64,000 nucleotides of DNA from Legionella nagasakiensis (lineage in GTDB: Bacteria; Pseudomonadota; Gammaproteobacteria; Legionellales; Legionellaceae), in NCBI RefSeq assembly GCF_900639915.1, contig NZ_CAAAID010000004.1:62001-126000 (forward strand), written 5' to 3'. Numbering within the stretch: position 1 is the stretch's first letter; each line of letters starts with the position of its first letter. The notes under the pieces were generated by a model, which was not told the DNA's origin, made no database searches, and saw only the letters and a list, made by a program, of their open reading frames with translations. The position numbers and the translations under genes were made by a program. Below are positions 22,032 through 33,645 of the stretch, piece by piece.

Positions 22032-23357
22032 TCAATGGCTGCCCATGGTTGCAGTTTGTGTGTTTTGCCGCGAAGCATCAGAGGCAGCCACACTGGATTT
22101 TTGGTGTTTAATAAAATAATCAAACTCATGATAAAAATGTTTAATAAAACTTTGTACTGGCCAGGCAGCTGCCTCACCTAATGCACAAATCGTACGCCCT
22201 TCAATGTTATCAGCCACATTGACCAGTTTTTCTATATCGCCTGGCTCACCATGACCTTCTTTAATACGATGCAATAAGCGTACCATCCAACCAGTGCCTT
22301 CCCGACATGGAGTACACTGACCGCATGATTCATCCATATAGAATTCAGAAATGCGATATAACGCATCAACCATACAAGTCGTTTCATCCATAATAATAAC
22401 AGCGCCAGAACCTAGACCGGAACCTGCTTTCTGTAAACTGTCGTAATCCATGTCCAAAGACATCATGACATCACCTGGTAATACTGGCATAGACGTACCC
22501 CCTGGAATAACCGCTTTAAGGCGATTACCATGTCGCATGCCTCCGGCTAATTCCAGCAAGGTTTTAAACGGTGTGCCAAGTGGAATCTCAAAATTTGCCG
22601 GCTTGTTCACATGCCCACTGACACTAAAGCATTTGCTCCCACCATTGTTGGGCTTGCCTAGCCTTAAAAACCATTCACCACTTTTTTCCATGATGACCGG
22701 AACAGAGGCAAACGTTTCCGTATTATTAATCGTAGTGGGCTTGCCATATAACCCATAATTCGCTGGGAAAGGCGGTTTAAATCTTGGCATTCCTCTTTTA
22801 CCTTCCAAGGAATTGAGCAATGCAGTTTCTTCGCCACAAATATAGGCGCCAGCTCCAAGATGATTATATAGATCGAAGTCTATGCCTGAACCCAGAATGT
22901 TTTTTCCTAAATAACCAGCTTGATAAGCTTCTTTTAATGCGGTTTCCATTCGTTCAAATGGTTCCCAGAACTCGCCACGAATATAATTGTATCCAACGGT
23001 TGCGCCCATCGTATACCCAGCTATCGCCATGCCTTCTATCAGTTGATGTGGGTTATATCGCAAAATATCGCGGTCTTTGCAGGTGCCTGGCTCACCTTCA
23101 TCCGAATTACATACGACATACTTCTGTCCTGGAGCATTACGATTCATAAAACTCCATTTTAAACCGGTCGGAAAGCCTGCTCCACCTCTACCACGCAATG
23201 CGGATATTTTCAATTCGTCAATAATGTGTTGTGGTGGTGTCTGCTCCTGCAAGATCTTACGCAGAGCGCTATACCCACCCACACTTAAGTAGGATTCAAG
23301 CGTCCACGGCTCAGGAAAATGAAATGTGCGGTAACAGACTTGATTCATTTCAACCAT
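22032..23357 (-). CDS. nuoF: NADH-quinone oxidoreductase subunit F (NADH/FMN-binding)
   Basis: Binds NADH, FMN and a 4Fe-4S cluster and takes electrons from NADH. Motifs: [16 protein letters not shown], the dinucleotide-binding [16 protein letters not shown] and the cluster ligands [15 protein letters not shown] 23357 ([12 protein letters not shown]) follows AAGGTGG by five bases, so it is preferred over the upstream in-frame codon at 23411. 441 aa; the C-terminal tail is polar. Confidence 0.96.
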   Translation of the reverse strand: MVEMNQVCYRTFHFPEPWTLESYLSVGGYSALRKILQEQTPPQHIIDELKISALRGRGGAGFPTGLKWSFMNRNAPGQKYVVCNSDEGEPGTCKDRDILRYNPHQLIEGMAIAGYTMGATVGYNYIRGEFWEPFERMETALKEAYQAGYLGKNILGSGIDFDLYNHLGAGAYICGEETALLNSLEGKRGMPRFKPPFPANYGLYGKPTTINNTETFASVPVIMEKSGEWFLRLGKPNNGGSKCFSVSGHVNKPANFEIPLGTPFKTLLELAGGMRHGNRLKAVIPGGTSMPVLPGDVMMSLDMDYDSLQKAGSGLGSGAVIIMDETTCMVDALYRISEFYMDESCGQCTPCREGTGWMVRLLHRIKEGHGEPGDIEKLVNVADNIEGRTICALGEAAAWPVQSFIKHFYHEFDYFIKHQKSSVAASDASRQNTQTATMGSH

Positions 23358-23471
23358 AGAAACCACCTTTATAGCCGCTACAAAATTGTTGCTTGGTGTA
23401 AAAAAACCCAATTATCTCCTCTGATGGGAGCGTGTGATTATTTATATTATTATTTAAGAGCATCTGATTAC

Positions 23472-23975
23472 TCATTGATACCGCTCCAAAACAACATCAA
23501 TTTTCTCGGGAGTAAGATTTTCATGATAATCCTTATCCACCTGCATCATCGGTGCATTCACACAAGCACCCAAACATTCAACCGATCTTAAAGTGAAACG
23601 CCCATCGCCGGTCGTTTCACCCAGCTTGATACCCAGCTTTTTTTCCAAATGCTTAACAACACTGGCCGAATCACACAATTGACAGGAAATATTTGTGCAA
23701 ACGTTTAACAAATGACGACCTGCAGGCTTATGCTCATACATGGTGTAAAACGTTGAAACTTCATAGACCGCAATGGCAGGCATGTCAAGATATTCTGCAA
23801 TAGCATCCATGAGTTCTTGCGTTAAAGATCCATGTTCTTCTTGTACAATTCTCAAAGCAGCCATAACGGCAGATTGCTTTTGATCGGCAGGATATTTAGC
23901 GATCCAATGGTCAATATCCCGTAGACGTTCGGGACTTATAAATTGGCGAAGCAATTTCGCTGAACTATCAGACAT
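23472..23975 (-). CDS. nuoE: NADH-quinone oxidoreductase subunit E (2Fe-2S)
   Basis: Thioredoxin-like 2Fe-2S subunit next to NuoF, 167 aa. Cluster ligands C-x4-C (CTNISC) and C-x3-C (CLGAC) are present with the usual spacing. N-terminal helical segment as in family members. Confidence 0.95.
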   Translation of the reverse strand: MSDSSAKLLRQFISPERLRDIDHWIAKYPADQKQSAVMAALRIVQEEHGSLTQELMDAIAEYLDMPAIAVYEVSTFYTMYEHKPAGRHLLNVCTNISCQLCDSASVVKHLEKKLGIKLGETTGDGRFTLRSVECLGACVNAPMMQVDKDYHENLTPEKIDVVLERYQ

Positions 23976-24050
23976 ATTTTTTAACCTATCTACGTTGCGT
24001 ATTCATCAAATACATATTCGCAGCTTTCATAGCGAACCCTGCTTAGCAGA

Positions 24051-25304
24051 CTATCTATCAATTTCGCCAAATACAATATCTTGGCTGGCTAAAATTGCCA
24101 CGCCATCGGCAAGCATATGGCCTTTAACCATTTCATCATAACTCGACAAATGCGCAAACCCTGGGGCGCGAATTTTTAGACGATACGGTTTATTTGCACC
24201 ATCTGAAACCAGATAAATGCCAAACTCACCTTTTGGAGCTTCAACCGCACTATAAACTTCGCCTCGCGGCAAGCAAAAACCTTCTGTAAACAGTTTAAAG
24301 TGATGAATGAGGGCTTCCATATCATGTTTCATAGTTCGACGGCTGGGTGGTGTGATCTTATGATCGTCCAGTTTTACAGGTCCAGGATTTTTACGTAGCC
24401 ACTCTATGCACTGCTTTATAATGCGATTTGATTGACGCATTTCTTCCACCCGCACTAAATAACGGTCATAACAATCCCCAGTTTTGCCTATCGGAATATC
24501 AAAATCCACTTTATCATAAGCCGCATAAGGCTGTTTTTTGCGCAGATCCCAAGCAACTCCTGAAGCCCTGAGCATTGGACCAGTAAATCCCCATTGCAAA
24601 GCCTGCTCTGGTGTGATCACACCAATATCGACGGTACGCTGCTTCCAAATGCGGTTATCGGTCAATAAGGTTTCGTATTCATCCACACAACGAGGAAAGC
24701 GCTCAGTAAATGCCCATAAAAAATCAAGCAAACTACCTTCCCTGTCCTGATTCATTTTTTCCACTTCACGCTCATTATGCCATCTGGAAGGCTTATATTT
24801 CGGCATGCTATCCGGCAGATCGCGAGCGACACCACCCGGACGATAATAAGTCGCATGCATGCGTGCACCAGAAACCGCTTCATAACAATCAAATAAATCT
24901 TCGCGCTCACGAAAACAATATAAAAAAACGGTCATTGCACCAATATCAAGTGCAATGGCACCGAGCCATAGCAAGTGGTTAAGAATACGAGTCACTTCAT
25001 CAAACATAGTACGAATGTACTTAGCGCGCAAAGGGATATCCACACCAAGTAATTTTTCTAATGCACGCACATAAGCATGTTCGTTGCACATCATGGAGAC
25101 ATAATCCAAGCGATCCATGTAGCCGATACTTTGTAGATAGGGTTTAGTTTCAGCCAATTTTTCTGTAGCGCGATGAAGCAAACCAATGTGGGGATCTGCC
25201 CGAACAATCGTTTCACCATCCAATTCCATAACCAGACGTAACACACCATGTGCCGCAGGGTGCTGAGGTCCAAAATTGAGGGTATAATGCTGGAGCTCTA
25301 TCAT
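24051..25304 (-). CDS. nuoD: NADH-quinone oxidoreductase subunit D
   Basis: 49-kDa-type subunit lining the quinone site, 417 aa. Motifs: [34 protein letters not shown], and a C-terminal [20 protein letters not shown] segment. Separate from nuoC (in E. coli the two are fused). Its start overlaps the nuoC stop by 4 bp. Confidence 0.97.
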   Translation of the reverse strand: MIELQHYTLNFGPQHPAAHGVLRLVMELDGETIVRADPHIGLLHRATEKLAETKPYLQSIGYMDRLDYVSMMCNEHAYVRALEKLLGVDIPLRAKYIRTMFDEVTRILNHLLWLGAIALDIGAMTVFLYCFREREDLFDCYEAVSGARMHATYYRPGGVARDLPDSMPKYKPSRWHNEREVEKMNQDREGSLLDFLWAFTERFPRCVDEYETLLTDNRIWKQRTVDIGVITPEQALQWGFTGPMLRASGVAWDLRKKQPYAAYDKVDFDIPIGKTGDCYDRYLVRVEEMRQSNRIIKQCIEWLRKNPGPVKLDDHKITPPSRRTMKHDMEALIHHFKLFTEGFCLPRGEVYSAVEAPKGEFGIYLVSDGANKPYRLKIRAPGFAHLSSYDEMVKGHMLADGVAILASQDIVFGEIDR

Positions 25305-25981
25305 TGTTCACCCTCCTGAAGGTTATGATAGCGGTTATCATTGCGAATGACCTTCGGAACGCCCACCCGAGGCTCGATATCGACCGGCTCATAAATTACT
25401 TTTTGCAATTGTGCATCATAACGCATTTCAACTTGGCCACTAAGCGGGAAATCCTTGCGGAACGGGTGACCGACAAAACCGTAATCCGTTAAGATACGTC
25501 TAAGATCCGGATGGCCATCAAACAATATGCCATATAAGTCATACGCTTCACGCTCAAACCAGTTAGCAGCTTTCCAAATGTCATGCACGGAAGGAATAAT
25601 AAGACGGTTTTCTTCAAGAAAAACCTTAACCCGCAAACGATGATTATGCGTCGTAGATAATAAATGATAAACCACAGCAAAACGAGGTTTGCTCAGTGCA
25701 TAAGCTCTGGATTCCTGAGGTTCAACCCCACGGGAAAACCCACTTTCAGTGGCAGATTCCGTTTCCCAGTCATACTCACCATATAACAAATAATCAACAG
25801 CACATACATCGATAAGTTGATCAAACCCGAATGCGTCATCATCACGTAATTGCCGCAAAAATCCTTTTACCGCTCTAACATCACATTCGACGGTTACTTC
25901 ATCGTGCGCAACATCAACGGATGAAAAAGCACTTGCCAGTTTTTTATGCAAAAGCTCAGCTAAAAGAACATAGTTTGTCAT
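25301..25981 (-). CDS. nuoC: NADH-quinone oxidoreductase subunit C
   Basis: 30-kDa-type subunit, 226 aa. Signature [20 protein letters not shown] and [10 protein letters not shown]. The frame extends to a TTG at 26011, but ATG 25981 ([11 protein letters not shown]) with AAGG upstream fits better. Overlaps nuoD by 4 bp. Confidence 0.95.
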   Translation of the reverse strand: MTNYVLLAELLHKKLASAFSSVDVAHDEVTVECDVRAVKGFLRQLRDDDAFGFDQLIDVCAVDYLLYGEYDWETESATESGFSRGVEPQESRAYALSKPRFAVVYHLLSTTHNHRLRVKVFLEENRLIIPSVHDIWKAANWFEREAYDLYGILFDGHPDLRRILTDYGFVGHPFRKDFPLSGQVEMRYDAQLQKVIYEPVDIEPRVGVPKVIRNDNRYHNLQEGEQ

Positions 25982-26070
25982 GTGTTCATACCTTGATACA
26001 CTTAGTGTCAACTACTGCATTTTATTGACGCCCAATATCTTGAAAAACCAGGGAACTAATTAACTACTCC

Positions 26071-26556
26071 TCAGGCTTCAATGATTGTCTTTTTTCTAAT
26101 TTTATTTTGTAACTGGATAATTCCATACAACAGCGCTTCAGCGGTGGGTGGACATCCTGGAACATACACGTCTACTGGAACGATGCGATCACAACCACGA
26201 ACAACAGAGTACGAGTAATGATAATAACCACCACCATTTGCACAAGATCCCATGGAAATAACCCAACGAGGCTCAGGCATTTGATCATAGACTTTACGTA
26301 GTGCCGGTGCCATTTTATTGCATAAGGTTCCCGCGACAATCATAACATCCGACTGCCGAGGGCTGGGACGAAAAATAATACCGAAGCGATCTAAATCATA
26401 ACGAGCTGCACCAACGTGCATCATTTCAACCGCACAACAGGCTAAACCAAAGGTCATGGGCCACATGGAACCACTTTGAGCCCAGCCAACTAATTTCTCT
26501 ACTGTGGTTGTTGTATAACCATTTTTTTGCAATGCAGAATCAGCCTTTATTCCCAT
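26071..26556 (-). CDS. nuoB: NADH-quinone oxidoreductase subunit B (cluster N2)
   Basis: Carries cluster N2, the last electron donor to quinone. Ligands visible: [11 protein letters not shown] with the tandem cysteines, [10 protein letters not shown] and [17 protein letters not shown] 26556 ([13 protein letters not shown], 161 aa) gives the usual length; longer in-frame starts would run deep into nuoA. It overlaps nuoA by 10 bp. Confidence 0.96.
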   Translation of the reverse strand: MGIKADSALQKNGYTTTTVEKLVGWAQSGSMWPMTFGLACCAVEMMHVGAARYDLDRFGIIFRPSPRQSDVMIVAGTLCNKMAPALRKVYDQMPEPRWVISMGSCANGGGYYHYSYSVVRGCDRIVPVDVYVPGCPPTAEALLYGIIQLQNKIRKKTIIEA

Positions 26557-26906
26557 TCCAGTGCCCCCTGTTTCCACTCGTAAATAAATCCGATGACCAA
26601 TAAGCCAAGAAAGATCATCATTGCGGAAAAACCAAACCAACCAATTTTACGCAGCGCGAGTGCCCATGGGAAAAAAAATGCCGTTTCTAAATCAAATATG
26701 ATAAATAAAATTGCGACCAAATAATAACGCACATCGAAAGGAATTCTTGAATTTTCAAATGCATTGAAACCGCACTCATACGGCGAATTTTTTTCAGAAT
26801 CGGGATGATGTTTAGACAGCAGGGAACCTGCTCCAAGCATAACCAGCCCCAATCCTAAACCTATGACGATAAAAACGAGAACAGGTAAGTATTCAGATAG
26901 CATCAT
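26547..26906 (-). CDS. nuoA: NADH-quinone oxidoreductase subunit A
   Basis: Three-helix membrane subunit, 119 aa, first gene of the nuo operon. Motifs: [21 protein letters not shown] (trimmed: YECGF and PFDVRYY) and [15 protein letters not shown]. No promoter is obvious in the 18 bp between it and tRNA-Leu, so nuo may be read from upstream of the tRNA. Confidence 0.96.
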   Translation of the reverse strand: MMLSEYLPVLVFIVIGLGLGLVMLGAGSLLSKHHPDSEKNSPYECGFNAFENSRIPFDVRYYLVAILFIIFDLETAFFFPWALALRKIGWFGFSAMMIFLGLLVIGFIYEWKQGALEWE

Positions 26907-26924
26907 GTCTTATTGCTCGTATTA

Positions 26925-27009
26925 TGGTGCCGAAGGCCGGACTCGAACCGGCACGGCTTTCGCCACCGCCCCCTCAAGACGGCGTGTCTACCAATTCCAC
27001 CACTTCGGC
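26925..27009 (-). tRNA. tRNA-Leu (GAG)
   Basis: An 85-nt class II tRNA with encoded CCA, a long variable arm and GTTCGAG in the T-loop. Aligning the anticodon arm with E. coli leuU gives loop TTGAGGG, anticodon GAG. As in E. coli it follows secG directly. Confidence 0.93.
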
Positions 27010-27015
27010 AACTTT

Positions 27016-27336
27016 TTATTGTTTTTCACCATCAATTGGCACAGGAATTTTGTTTTCCGGTACAGTTGATTGCTGAGGAATAGCCTGCTGCCCAGCTTGC
27101 TGATACTGCATGGCCACCATATAAGACAAAGACACGCTAGTAATAAAGAATGCCAAAGCCAGACCACCGGTTAACTTAAAAAGGAAGCCGCCTGTGCCTT
27201 GACTTCCAAATACGGTATTCGATGCGCCCGAACCAAACGACGCGCCAATATCCGCACCTTTTCCGTGCTGAATTAAAACCAAGCCGATTATGGCTATGGC
27301 AACCAACACATGAAGCAGTAATACTAGTTGATACAT
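27016..27336 (-). CDS. secG: preprotein translocase subunit SecG
   Basis: Small two-helix component of SecYEG, 106 aa. Typical [18 protein letters not shown] loop between the helices and a polar C-terminal tail. Its start overlaps the end of tpiA by 13 bp, so the two are translationally coupled. Confidence 0.94.
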   Translation of the reverse strand: MYQLVLLLHVLVAIAIIGLVLIQHGKGADIGASFGSGASNTVFGSQGTGGFLFKLTGGLALAFFITSVSLSYMVAMQYQQAGQQAIPQQSTVPENKIPVPIDGEKQ

Positions 27337-28073
27337 TTTACTATTTCCACAAACTGCTGTGCATTTAAAGAAGCCCCACCAATCAAACCGCCATCCACAT
27401 CGGGCATGGCAAAAAGTGCCTGCGCATTTTTTTCATTGACACTACCGCCATATAAAATAGGCAGCTTTTGAGCACACTCTTGATTGAATGCGGCTATTTG
27501 AGCACGTATAAAAGCATGTGCCTCCTGTGCTTGCTCAGGCGTTGCCGTTTGTCCTGTGCCTATCGCCCAGACAGGTTCATAGGCAACAATGCAATTTTGC
27601 ATAAAATCATTGTCTAATTGGGCAACAGCCAGCAGCTGGCGACTCAAAACTTCTTCCGTCAGGCCTTGCTGTCTTTCATCCAGCGTTTCCCCAACACAAA
27701 GAACAGGTATCATATCATGAACTTTTACATGGTGGAATTTTTCCGCTATAAAATTTTCATTTTCATGAAACAAATGCCGACGTTCGGAATGGCCAACCAG
27801 CACATAGCGACAATCATAATCAACCAACATCGGCGCAGATAACTCCCCTGTATAAGCGCCAAAATCCTGCGGATACACATTTTGAGCCCCCCAGCTTATG
27901 ATGCTTTTGGACAATAACTCACGTACTAACGGCAAATAGATGGCTGGAGGAAATACCGCACATTGCACATTTCGCTTTTCCAAGAAAGATTCCAACAAAT
28001 CTTGTAATAAATCCCGCACCTGCGAAAGGCGGCCATTCATTTTCCAATTCCCCATGACATAACGTTGTCTCAT
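27324..28073 (-). CDS. tpiA: triosephosphate isomerase
   Basis: Interconverts dihydroxyacetone phosphate and glyceraldehyde 3-phosphate in glycolysis and gluconeogenesis. 249 aa with GNWKMNG (Lys), VGHSERR (His), the active-site loop [11 protein letters not shown] and the phosphate-binding YGGSVNEKN and [11 protein letters not shown] 28073 with AAAGGA upstream is used; the frame extends to 28112 but without family support. Confidence 0.97.
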   Translation of the reverse strand: MRQRYVMGNWKMNGRLSQVRDLLQDLLESFLEKRNVQCAVFPPAIYLPLVRELLSKSIISWGAQNVYPQDFGAYTGELSAPMLVDYDCRYVLVGHSERRHLFHENENFIAEKFHHVKVHDMIPVLCVGETLDERQQGLTEEVLSRQLLAVAQLDNDFMQNCIVAYEPVWAIGTGQTATPEQAQEAHAFIRAQIAAFNQECAQKLPILYGGSVNEKNAQALFAMPDVDGGLIGGASLNAQQFVEIVKCIN

Positions 28074-28108
28074 AACATCCTTTGACCTCTCCGTAGCATT
28101 TAACATTT

Positions 28109-29476
28109 TCAAACCACAGCCTTATCATTCAACACGCGATGTTCAATATGACTAATTTCATCACTTAACTGTTGTGCTTGTCTTTGAACGGTTTGAGCAT
28201 CAGCCCCCTCAACCATAATACGCAGCACGGGTTCGGTCCCTGAAGGTCTCAATAAAACGCGGCCATCTCCTTTTAATTCATTGCTTAGAGCCTCTACAAC
28301 GCCTCTTACCTGTGGGTGATTCACAAGTTTTGTGGCATTTTTAGTTTGTAAATTAATTAAAGCCTGCGGCAATAAATGAATTTCTTCGCTGAGATGCCGT
28401 AGGGAACGCTCCTGCTTGATCATGACGTTTAATACTTGCAAAGCGGCAACGATACCGTCACCGGTTGTCGTTTTATCAAGGCATACGACATGACCAGAAG
28501 ATTCACCACCAATTTTCCAATCTTTTTCCTTAAGTGTCTCAAGTACATAACGATCCCCGACTTGTGTACGTAAAAAGGGTACACCCATCTGGTTCATGAC
28601 TTTTTCCAAACCATAGTTACTCATGAGAGTGCCAACCACTCCTCCTTGCAATAGACCTTTTTGTTTTCTATCCTTAGCGATGATGTAAATGATTTGATCA
28701 CCATTGATCAAGCTGCCGGCATCGTCCACCAATATCACACGATCGCCATCACCATCCAATCCGATCCCGATATCAGCACCAACTGCAATCACTTTTTGCC
28801 GCAAAAGATCAGGCGCAGTTGAACCACAGGCTTGATTGATATTAAAGCCATCCGGTTTATCACCTATGGCAATAACATCAGCACCCAATTCACTAAATAC
28901 ATTTGGAGCGATATGATAAGTAGCGCCATGAGCGCAATCAACCACAATTTTCAAGCCCGAAAGACGTGTTAATGAAGGGATCGTGGACTTGCAGAATTCG
29001 ATGTAACGTCCTGACGCGTCATCAACACGCGCCGCCTTACCCAAACTGGCTGAAGGGACAATTTGCAGATTTTTTTCAAGTTCAGCTTCGATAGCCAGCT
29101 CAATATTGTCGGGCAACTTACTGCCATCGGCTGAAAAAAATTTAATCCCATTATCTTCAAATAAATTGTGTGAAGCACTAATCACAATACCCGCATTAGC
29201 CCGCAGTGTCTGTGTCAGATAGGCAACGGCCGGGGTAGGCATCGGCCCTAACAAACGAACGTCTACCCCGGCCGCCGATAAACCAGCCTCTAAGGCCGAT
29301 TCCAGCATATATCCGGACACTCGTGTATCTTTGCCAATAATGACTTTCTTTCTCTGGCCATTAGCAAGTACACGCCCAACCGCCCAACCAAGTTTCAATA
29401 TAAATTCCGGATTAATATTCACTGATCCAACTTTCCCTCGAATGCCATCCGTTCCAAAATATTTACGTTGATTCAT
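28109..29476 (-). CDS. glmM: phosphoglucosamine mutase
   Basis: Converts glucosamine 6-phosphate to the 1-phosphate for UDP-GlcNAc, peptidoglycan and LPS. 455 aa with the N-terminal YFGTDGIRG, the phosphoserine loop [17 protein letters not shown], the metal-binding [11 protein letters not shown] and the C-terminal [15 protein letters not shown] promoter lies directly upstream. It is followed by tpiA rather than secG, unlike E. coli. Confidence 0.97.
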   Translation of the reverse strand: MNQRKYFGTDGIRGKVGSVNINPEFILKLGWAVGRVLANGQRKKVIIGKDTRVSGYMLESALEAGLSAAGVDVRLLGPMPTPAVAYLTQTLRANAGIVISASHNLFEDNGIKFFSADGSKLPDNIELAIEAELEKNLQIVPSASLGKAARVDDASGRYIEFCKSTIPSLTRLSGLKIVVDCAHGATYHIAPNVFSELGADVIAIGDKPDGFNINQACGSTAPDLLRQKVIAVGADIGIGLDGDGDRVILVDDAGSLINGDQIIYIIAKDRKQKGLLQGGVVGTLMSNYGLEKVMNQMGVPFLRTQVGDRYVLETLKEKDWKIGGESSGHVVCLDKTTTGDGIVAALQVLNVMIKQERSLRHLSEEIHLLPQALINLQTKNATKLVNHPQVRGVVEALSNELKGDGRVLLRPSGTEPVLRIMVEGADAQTVQRQAQQLSDEISHIEHRVLNDKAVV

Positions 29477-29497
29477 CCTTTTTATACCTCTTCATCA

Positions 29498-29526
29498 TGT
29501 ATATGGGTGTATTTTTGCATGGTCAA
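29498..29526 (-). promoter_or_regulatory. sigma-70-type promoter of glmM
   Basis: On the minus strand TTGACC (29521-29526), a 17-bp spacer and TATACA (29498-29503) precede glmM, leaving a leader of about 15-20 nt. It would start glmM-tpiA-secG and possibly tRNA-Leu and nuo. Confidence 0.55.
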
Positions 29527-29553
29527 AGCCATTAAATTTCTTGCGAAAAATGA

Positions 29554-30423
29554 TTATCTGCAAGCCGTTTGTATCGTATCAAGCATAACCAATGCCTGCT
29601 TGGTTTCTTCAACATCATGGGTTCTGATGATAGAAATTCCTTGCAATGCTGCAAATACAGCAACAGCAATACTTCCTGTCAAACGCTTTGCAACAGGCTT
29701 GTTCAAAACAGCGCCGATTGTACTTTTTCGTGAAACACCCAACAATAATGGCTGTTGATGCTTCCGAAAATCCGTCAATTGCTTAACGAGGCGCATATTA
29801 TGCCGCACAGATTTACCAAAACCAAACCCAGGATCCAGCAGAATATGCTCGCGGGCAATTCCCGCATTCAAGCAGGCTTCTACACGCTGCTGAAAAAAAT
29901 CATTAATTTCTTCAATAATGCCTTCTTGGTAAATGGGAGCATTCTGCATGGATTTTGGCATGCCTTGCATATGCATCAGGCAGACAGGAACCTTAAGACT
30001 TGCCGCCGTTGTCAAGGCATTTATACTTCTTAATGCCATAATATCATTAATCAATGAGGCACCAGCGTTAACTGCTTCTTGCATGACCTCTGCTTTATAG
30101 GTATCAATGGAAATACAAACATCACTCTCAGCACGTATTTGTTCAATCACGGGAATGACTCGCGTTAATTCTTCATCGATAGAAATAGGATCTGCTCCTG
30201 GTCTTGAGGACTCTCCCCCGATATCAATGACATCCGCACCTTGTGCAATCATAGACATAGCATGCTGAAACGCGTGGGAAGCATCCAAAAAACGACCACC
30301 ATCAGAAAAAGAATCAGGAGTAACATTTAAGATAGCCATGATTAATGGCTGATGCAGATAATCTGGCGTCACAGGGTAAGGTACCATACGCTGGCACCAT
30401 TGTTTAAACTGCTGGCTATTCAC
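29554..30423 (-). CDS. folP: dihydropteroate synthase
   Basis: Joins p-aminobenzoate to dihydropterin pyrophosphate in folate synthesis; the sulfonamide target. 289 aa, with MAILNVTPDSFSDGG, DIGGESSRPGA, LLDPGFGFGKS and RTHDVEET. The start is GTG 30423 with GAGA upstream; an in-frame ATG occurs 12 codons later, still before the conserved core. Confidence 0.95.
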   Translation of the reverse strand: MNSQQFKQWCQRMVPYPVTPDYLHQPLIMAILNVTPDSFSDGGRFLDASHAFQHAMSMIAQGADVIDIGGESSRPGADPISIDEELTRVIPVIEQIRAESDVCISIDTYKAEVMQEAVNAGASLINDIMALRSINALTTAASLKVPVCLMHMQGMPKSMQNAPIYQEGIIEEINDFFQQRVEACLNAGIAREHILLDPGFGFGKSVRHNMRLVKQLTDFRKHQQPLLLGVSRKSTIGAVLNKPVAKRLTGSIAVAVFAALQGISIIRTHDVEETKQALVMLDTIQTACR

Positions 30424-30505
30424 AGAAATCTCGTTTCATTAGGACACATAGGACTCATTTCACATGTTCAGGACCTGTTCACACATGAAATAAGTTTCTA
30501 CCGTT

Positions 30506-32434
30506 CTAGTTGTAATGTTCGCTGCTGGCGGGATCATCTTTTGATCCTTGACCAGTTGATTTTGAAGAATCCTCCGCCGCGACATGATTGAGGCGCTCCT
30601 TATCCATCATCTTGAGCGCTTCCCAATCATCAGGAGGAGAAGGTGTTTTACCCGACATGATTTCATTGATTTGCTTCGCATCAATGGTTTCATATTTAAT
30701 CAGACCCTCGGCCATTAAATGCAATTTTTCCATGTTTTCAGTGAGCAATGACTTGGCTCGTTGGTAATTACGATCAATAATGGTACGTACTTCCTCATCA
30801 ATTTGTTCTGCCGTTCTATCTGAGATTTCCTTATTTTGACTGACCGTACGACCTAAAAAGACTTCACCCTCTTCCTGACCAAACGTTAATGGTCCTAAAT
30901 TTGATAATCCCCAGCTCATCACCATCTTTCGCGCAATTTCTGTAGCGCGAGTGATATCATTGGAAGCCCCAGTCGTTACACTGTCTTCACCAAAAATTAA
31001 CTCTTCGGCAACACGACCACCAAAAAGACTGGCCAACTGGCTTTCCAAACGCCGTTTACTATGGCTGTATCGATCAGTCTCAGGTAAAAACATAGTGACA
31101 CCTAACGCCCGCCCACGAGGGATAATGGTAACTTTATAAACCGGATCATGTTCAGGAACAAGTAACCCTACAATAGCGTGTCCAGCTTCATGATAAGCCG
31201 TGAGCTTTTTCTCATTCTCATCCATAACCATGGAACGCCGTTCAGCACCCATCATAATCTTGTCTTTTGCCTTATCCAATTCGAGCATGCCAACTTTACG
31301 TTTGTTAGCACGGGCTGCAAATAATGCCGCTTCATTAACCAAGTTCGCAAGATCAGCACCTGAAAACCCTGGTGTTCCTCGTGCAATCGGCAAAATTTGC
31401 ACATTACTTTCAACAGGCACTCGACTTAAATGAACCTTTAAAATTTGCTCACGACCACGAATATCCGGTAAAGGGACAACAACCTGGCGGTCAAAACGTC
31501 CCGGCCTTAATAAAGCCGGGTCAAGAACATCAGGACGGTTCGTTGCCGCAATGACGATAACGCCTTCGTTACCTTCAAAACCATCCATTTCTACCAATAA
31601 CTGATTTAATGTCTGTTCACGTTCATCATGGCCACCGCCAAGCCCTGCACCACGATGACGCCCTACGGCATCAATTTCATCGATAAATATAATGCATGGC
31701 GCCTGTTTTTTTGCCTGCTCAAACATATCGCGCACACGAGAAGCACCCACACCAACAAACATTTCAACGAAATCCGATCCCGATATGGTAAAAAAGGGAA
31801 CCTTCGCTTCTCCAGCGACAGCCCTTGCAAGCAGTGTTTTACCTGTTCCGGGCGATCCAACCAGTAACACTCCGCGAGGAATACGTCCACCGAGCTTCTG
31901 AAATTTAGTCGGGTCACGCAGAAAATCAACCAACTCTTTAACTTCTTCCTTCGCTTCATCCACACCAGCCACATCAGCAAACGTGACTTTGACTTGGTCT
32001 TCGCCCAACAAGCGTGCCCGTGAACGTCCAAAAGACATCGCCCCACGGCCACCGCCTCCTTGCATTTGGCGCATAAAGAAAACCCAAACGCCAATCAATA
32101 AAAGCATGGGGAACCAATTAATGAACAAATGCAGCAGGAAGCTTTCCTGTTGTTTTTCCTGTCCACTGACTTCCACATTATTTTTCAGTAACTCTCCTAG
32201 GAGAGCGTTGTCTTGTACAGGCATATAGGTAACGAAACGATGATTGTTCTTAGTGACTCCCTTGATCACTTTATTATCTTCTATCGTTACCGAATTGATC
32301 ATGCCCTGATCAATTTCCTTGAGAAACTGACTATAGGCAATTTTCTCAGTGGACGCATGACGTGGTCCAAAGTTACTGAACACCGATACCAGCACAATGG
32401 CAATAATCAGCCATAGGAATAAATTTTTTACCAT
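30506..32434 (-). CDS. ftsH: ATP-dependent zinc metalloprotease FtsH
   Basis: Membrane-anchored AAA+ protease that degrades misfolded membrane proteins and regulators. Two N-terminal membrane helices (about 3-22 and 100-120), Walker A GSPGTGKT, Walker [12 protein letters not shown], the second region of homology, and the zinc site HEAGH. 642 aa from ATG 32434, which aligns with E. coli MAKNL. A TTG at 32443 has the better-placed AGAGG and would add three residues. Confidence 0.97.
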   Translation of the reverse strand: MVKNLFLWLIIAIVLVSVFSNFGPRHASTEKIAYSQFLKEIDQGMINSVTIEDNKVIKGVTKNNHRFVTYMPVQDNALLGELLKNNVEVSGQEKQQESFLLHLFINWFPMLLLIGVWVFFMRQMQGGGGRGAMSFGRSRARLLGEDQVKVTFADVAGVDEAKEEVKELVDFLRDPTKFQKLGGRIPRGVLLVGSPGTGKTLLARAVAGEAKVPFFTISGSDFVEMFVGVGASRVRDMFEQAKKQAPCIIFIDEIDAVGRHRGAGLGGGHDEREQTLNQLLVEMDGFEGNEGVIVIAATNRPDVLDPALLRPGRFDRQVVVPLPDIRGREQILKVHLSRVPVESNVQILPIARGTPGFSGADLANLVNEAALFAARANKRKVGMLELDKAKDKIMMGAERRSMVMDENEKKLTAYHEAGHAIVGLLVPEHDPVYKVTIIPRGRALGVTMFLPETDRYSHSKRRLESQLASLFGGRVAEELIFGEDSVTTGASNDITRATEIARKMVMSWGLSNLGPLTFGQEEGEVFLGRTVSQNKEISDRTAEQIDEEVRTIIDRNYQRAKSLLTENMEKLHLMAEGLIKYETIDAKQINEIMSGKTPSPPDDWEALKMMDKERLNHVAAEDSSKSTGQGSKDDPASSEHYN

Positions 32435-32492
32435 GTCGTTCAAAGCATTAACCTCTTATATGACGTATTTCTACGACTTGAGAATAAAGTTA

Positions 32493-33113
32493 CTATAAAT
32501 TATAGCCCTTAGCCAGCAAATAGGTTTCACGTGAACGCGCCCTTGAAGCTAATGGCTTGCGAATGACCACTTTTTTAAAGTGTGACCGGACTTGTCCGAC
32601 CAGTTGCTCAAAGCCCGAACCGTGAAACATTTTCATTAATAATACCCCGCCAGGCTTAAGCATACGATGACTAAAATCAAAGGCAAGCTCTGCAAGATAC
32701 ATGGCGCGCGGAATATCCACAGCAATCGTTCCACTCATATTAGGCGCCATATCCGATAATACAACATCCACACCACGCTCTGGTACGACAGCGAGTAATT
32801 GCTGCAGAACTGTTTCTTCCTGGAAATCACCCAACATGAATGATACACCGGGAAGGTCATCCATCGGTAATAAATCGAGTGCAATAATAATGCCTCGTCC
32901 ACTTAATTTTTCGGTCACGTATTGTGACCACCCGCCTGGAGCAGCACCAAGATCAACGACCGTCATTCCTGGTTTGAATAGATGTTCTTTTTCATCGATT
33001 TCCTTCAGTTTGTATACAGCTCTGCTACGATAACCGTCTATTTGCGCTTGCTTTACATAGACATCATCAAAATGTTCCTGTAACCATCTTTTACTGCTTT
33101 TAGAACGGGGCAT
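32493..33113 (-). CDS. rlmE: 23S rRNA 2'-O-methyltransferase RlmE (RrmJ/FtsJ)
   Basis: Methylates U2552 of 23S rRNA. 206 aa: [19 protein letters not shown]-binding [25 protein letters not shown] and [11 protein letters not shown], covering the K-D-K-E catalytic set. ATG 33113 ([10 protein letters not shown]) is preferred; the frame extends to 33215 with unrelated sequence. Upstream of ftsH and divergent from yhbY, as in E. coli. Confidence 0.96.
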   Translation of the reverse strand: MPRSKSSKRWLQEHFDDVYVKQAQIDGYRSRAVYKLKEIDEKEHLFKPGMTVVDLGAAPGGWSQYVTEKLSGRGIIIALDLLPMDDLPGVSFMLGDFQEETVLQQLLAVVPERGVDVVLSDMAPNMSGTIAVDIPRAMYLAELAFDFSHRMLKPGGVLLMKMFHGSGFEQLVGQVRSHFKKVVIRKPLASRARSRETYLLAKGYNL

Positions 33114-33305
33114 ATCATCCAAAACTCTATTAAATCCACTTATATGATACTGAAAAATGCTATCTTTTCCCAGAAAAACGTGCAATAATTTACCATTTTT
33201 ATTGATGTTAGACAAAATATTAGAGCTTATTTACAAATAAGTGCTAAAGAGTAACCGTCTTGATCCCCCCACTCTGTGATAAAACATGACTGTTGAGCGA
33301 TTATT

Positions 33306-33575
33306 GTGAATACTTCATTAAAGCAATTACTAAAAGCCAAAGCACATCATTTAAAACCTGTTATTTTAATCGGTACAAAAGGATTAACGCCAGCCGTCTT
33401 AGATGAAACAAATAGTGCGTTACTGGCTCATGAATTAATCAAAATCAAGATTAATGGAACTGAAAAGAGCGACCGCCAAATGATTGCCGCAGAAATATGC
33501 AAGCAGCTACAAGCCAATCTTGTGCAATTAATTGGCAATATAGCGATCATTTATCGAGAAAACACCATAGAGTAG
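33306..33575 (+). CDS. yhbY: YhbY/CRM-domain RNA-binding protein
   Basis: An 89-aa single CRM domain, associated with pre-50S particles in E. coli. Family features: LKPVILIGTKGLTPAVL with the GxxG loop, ELIKIKINGTEK and QLIGNIAIIYR. The start is GTG 33306. Divergent from rlmE, the conserved arrangement. Confidence 0.93.
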   Translation: MNTSLKQLLKAKAHHLKPVILIGTKGLTPAVLDETNSALLAHELIKIKINGTEKSDRQMIAAEICKQLQANLVQLIGNIAIIYRENTIE

Positions 33576-33645
33576 TCTCCTGAAAGAGGTTTTTGTGTGT
33601 TTTTGTTAAAATTGCCCTTTTATTTTCATTCTTAAGCGATGCAAC

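Noticed and set aside
30424-30505. Imperfect inverted repeat between ftsH and folP
   Set aside because: Arms do not pair beyond a few bases; no terminator tail.
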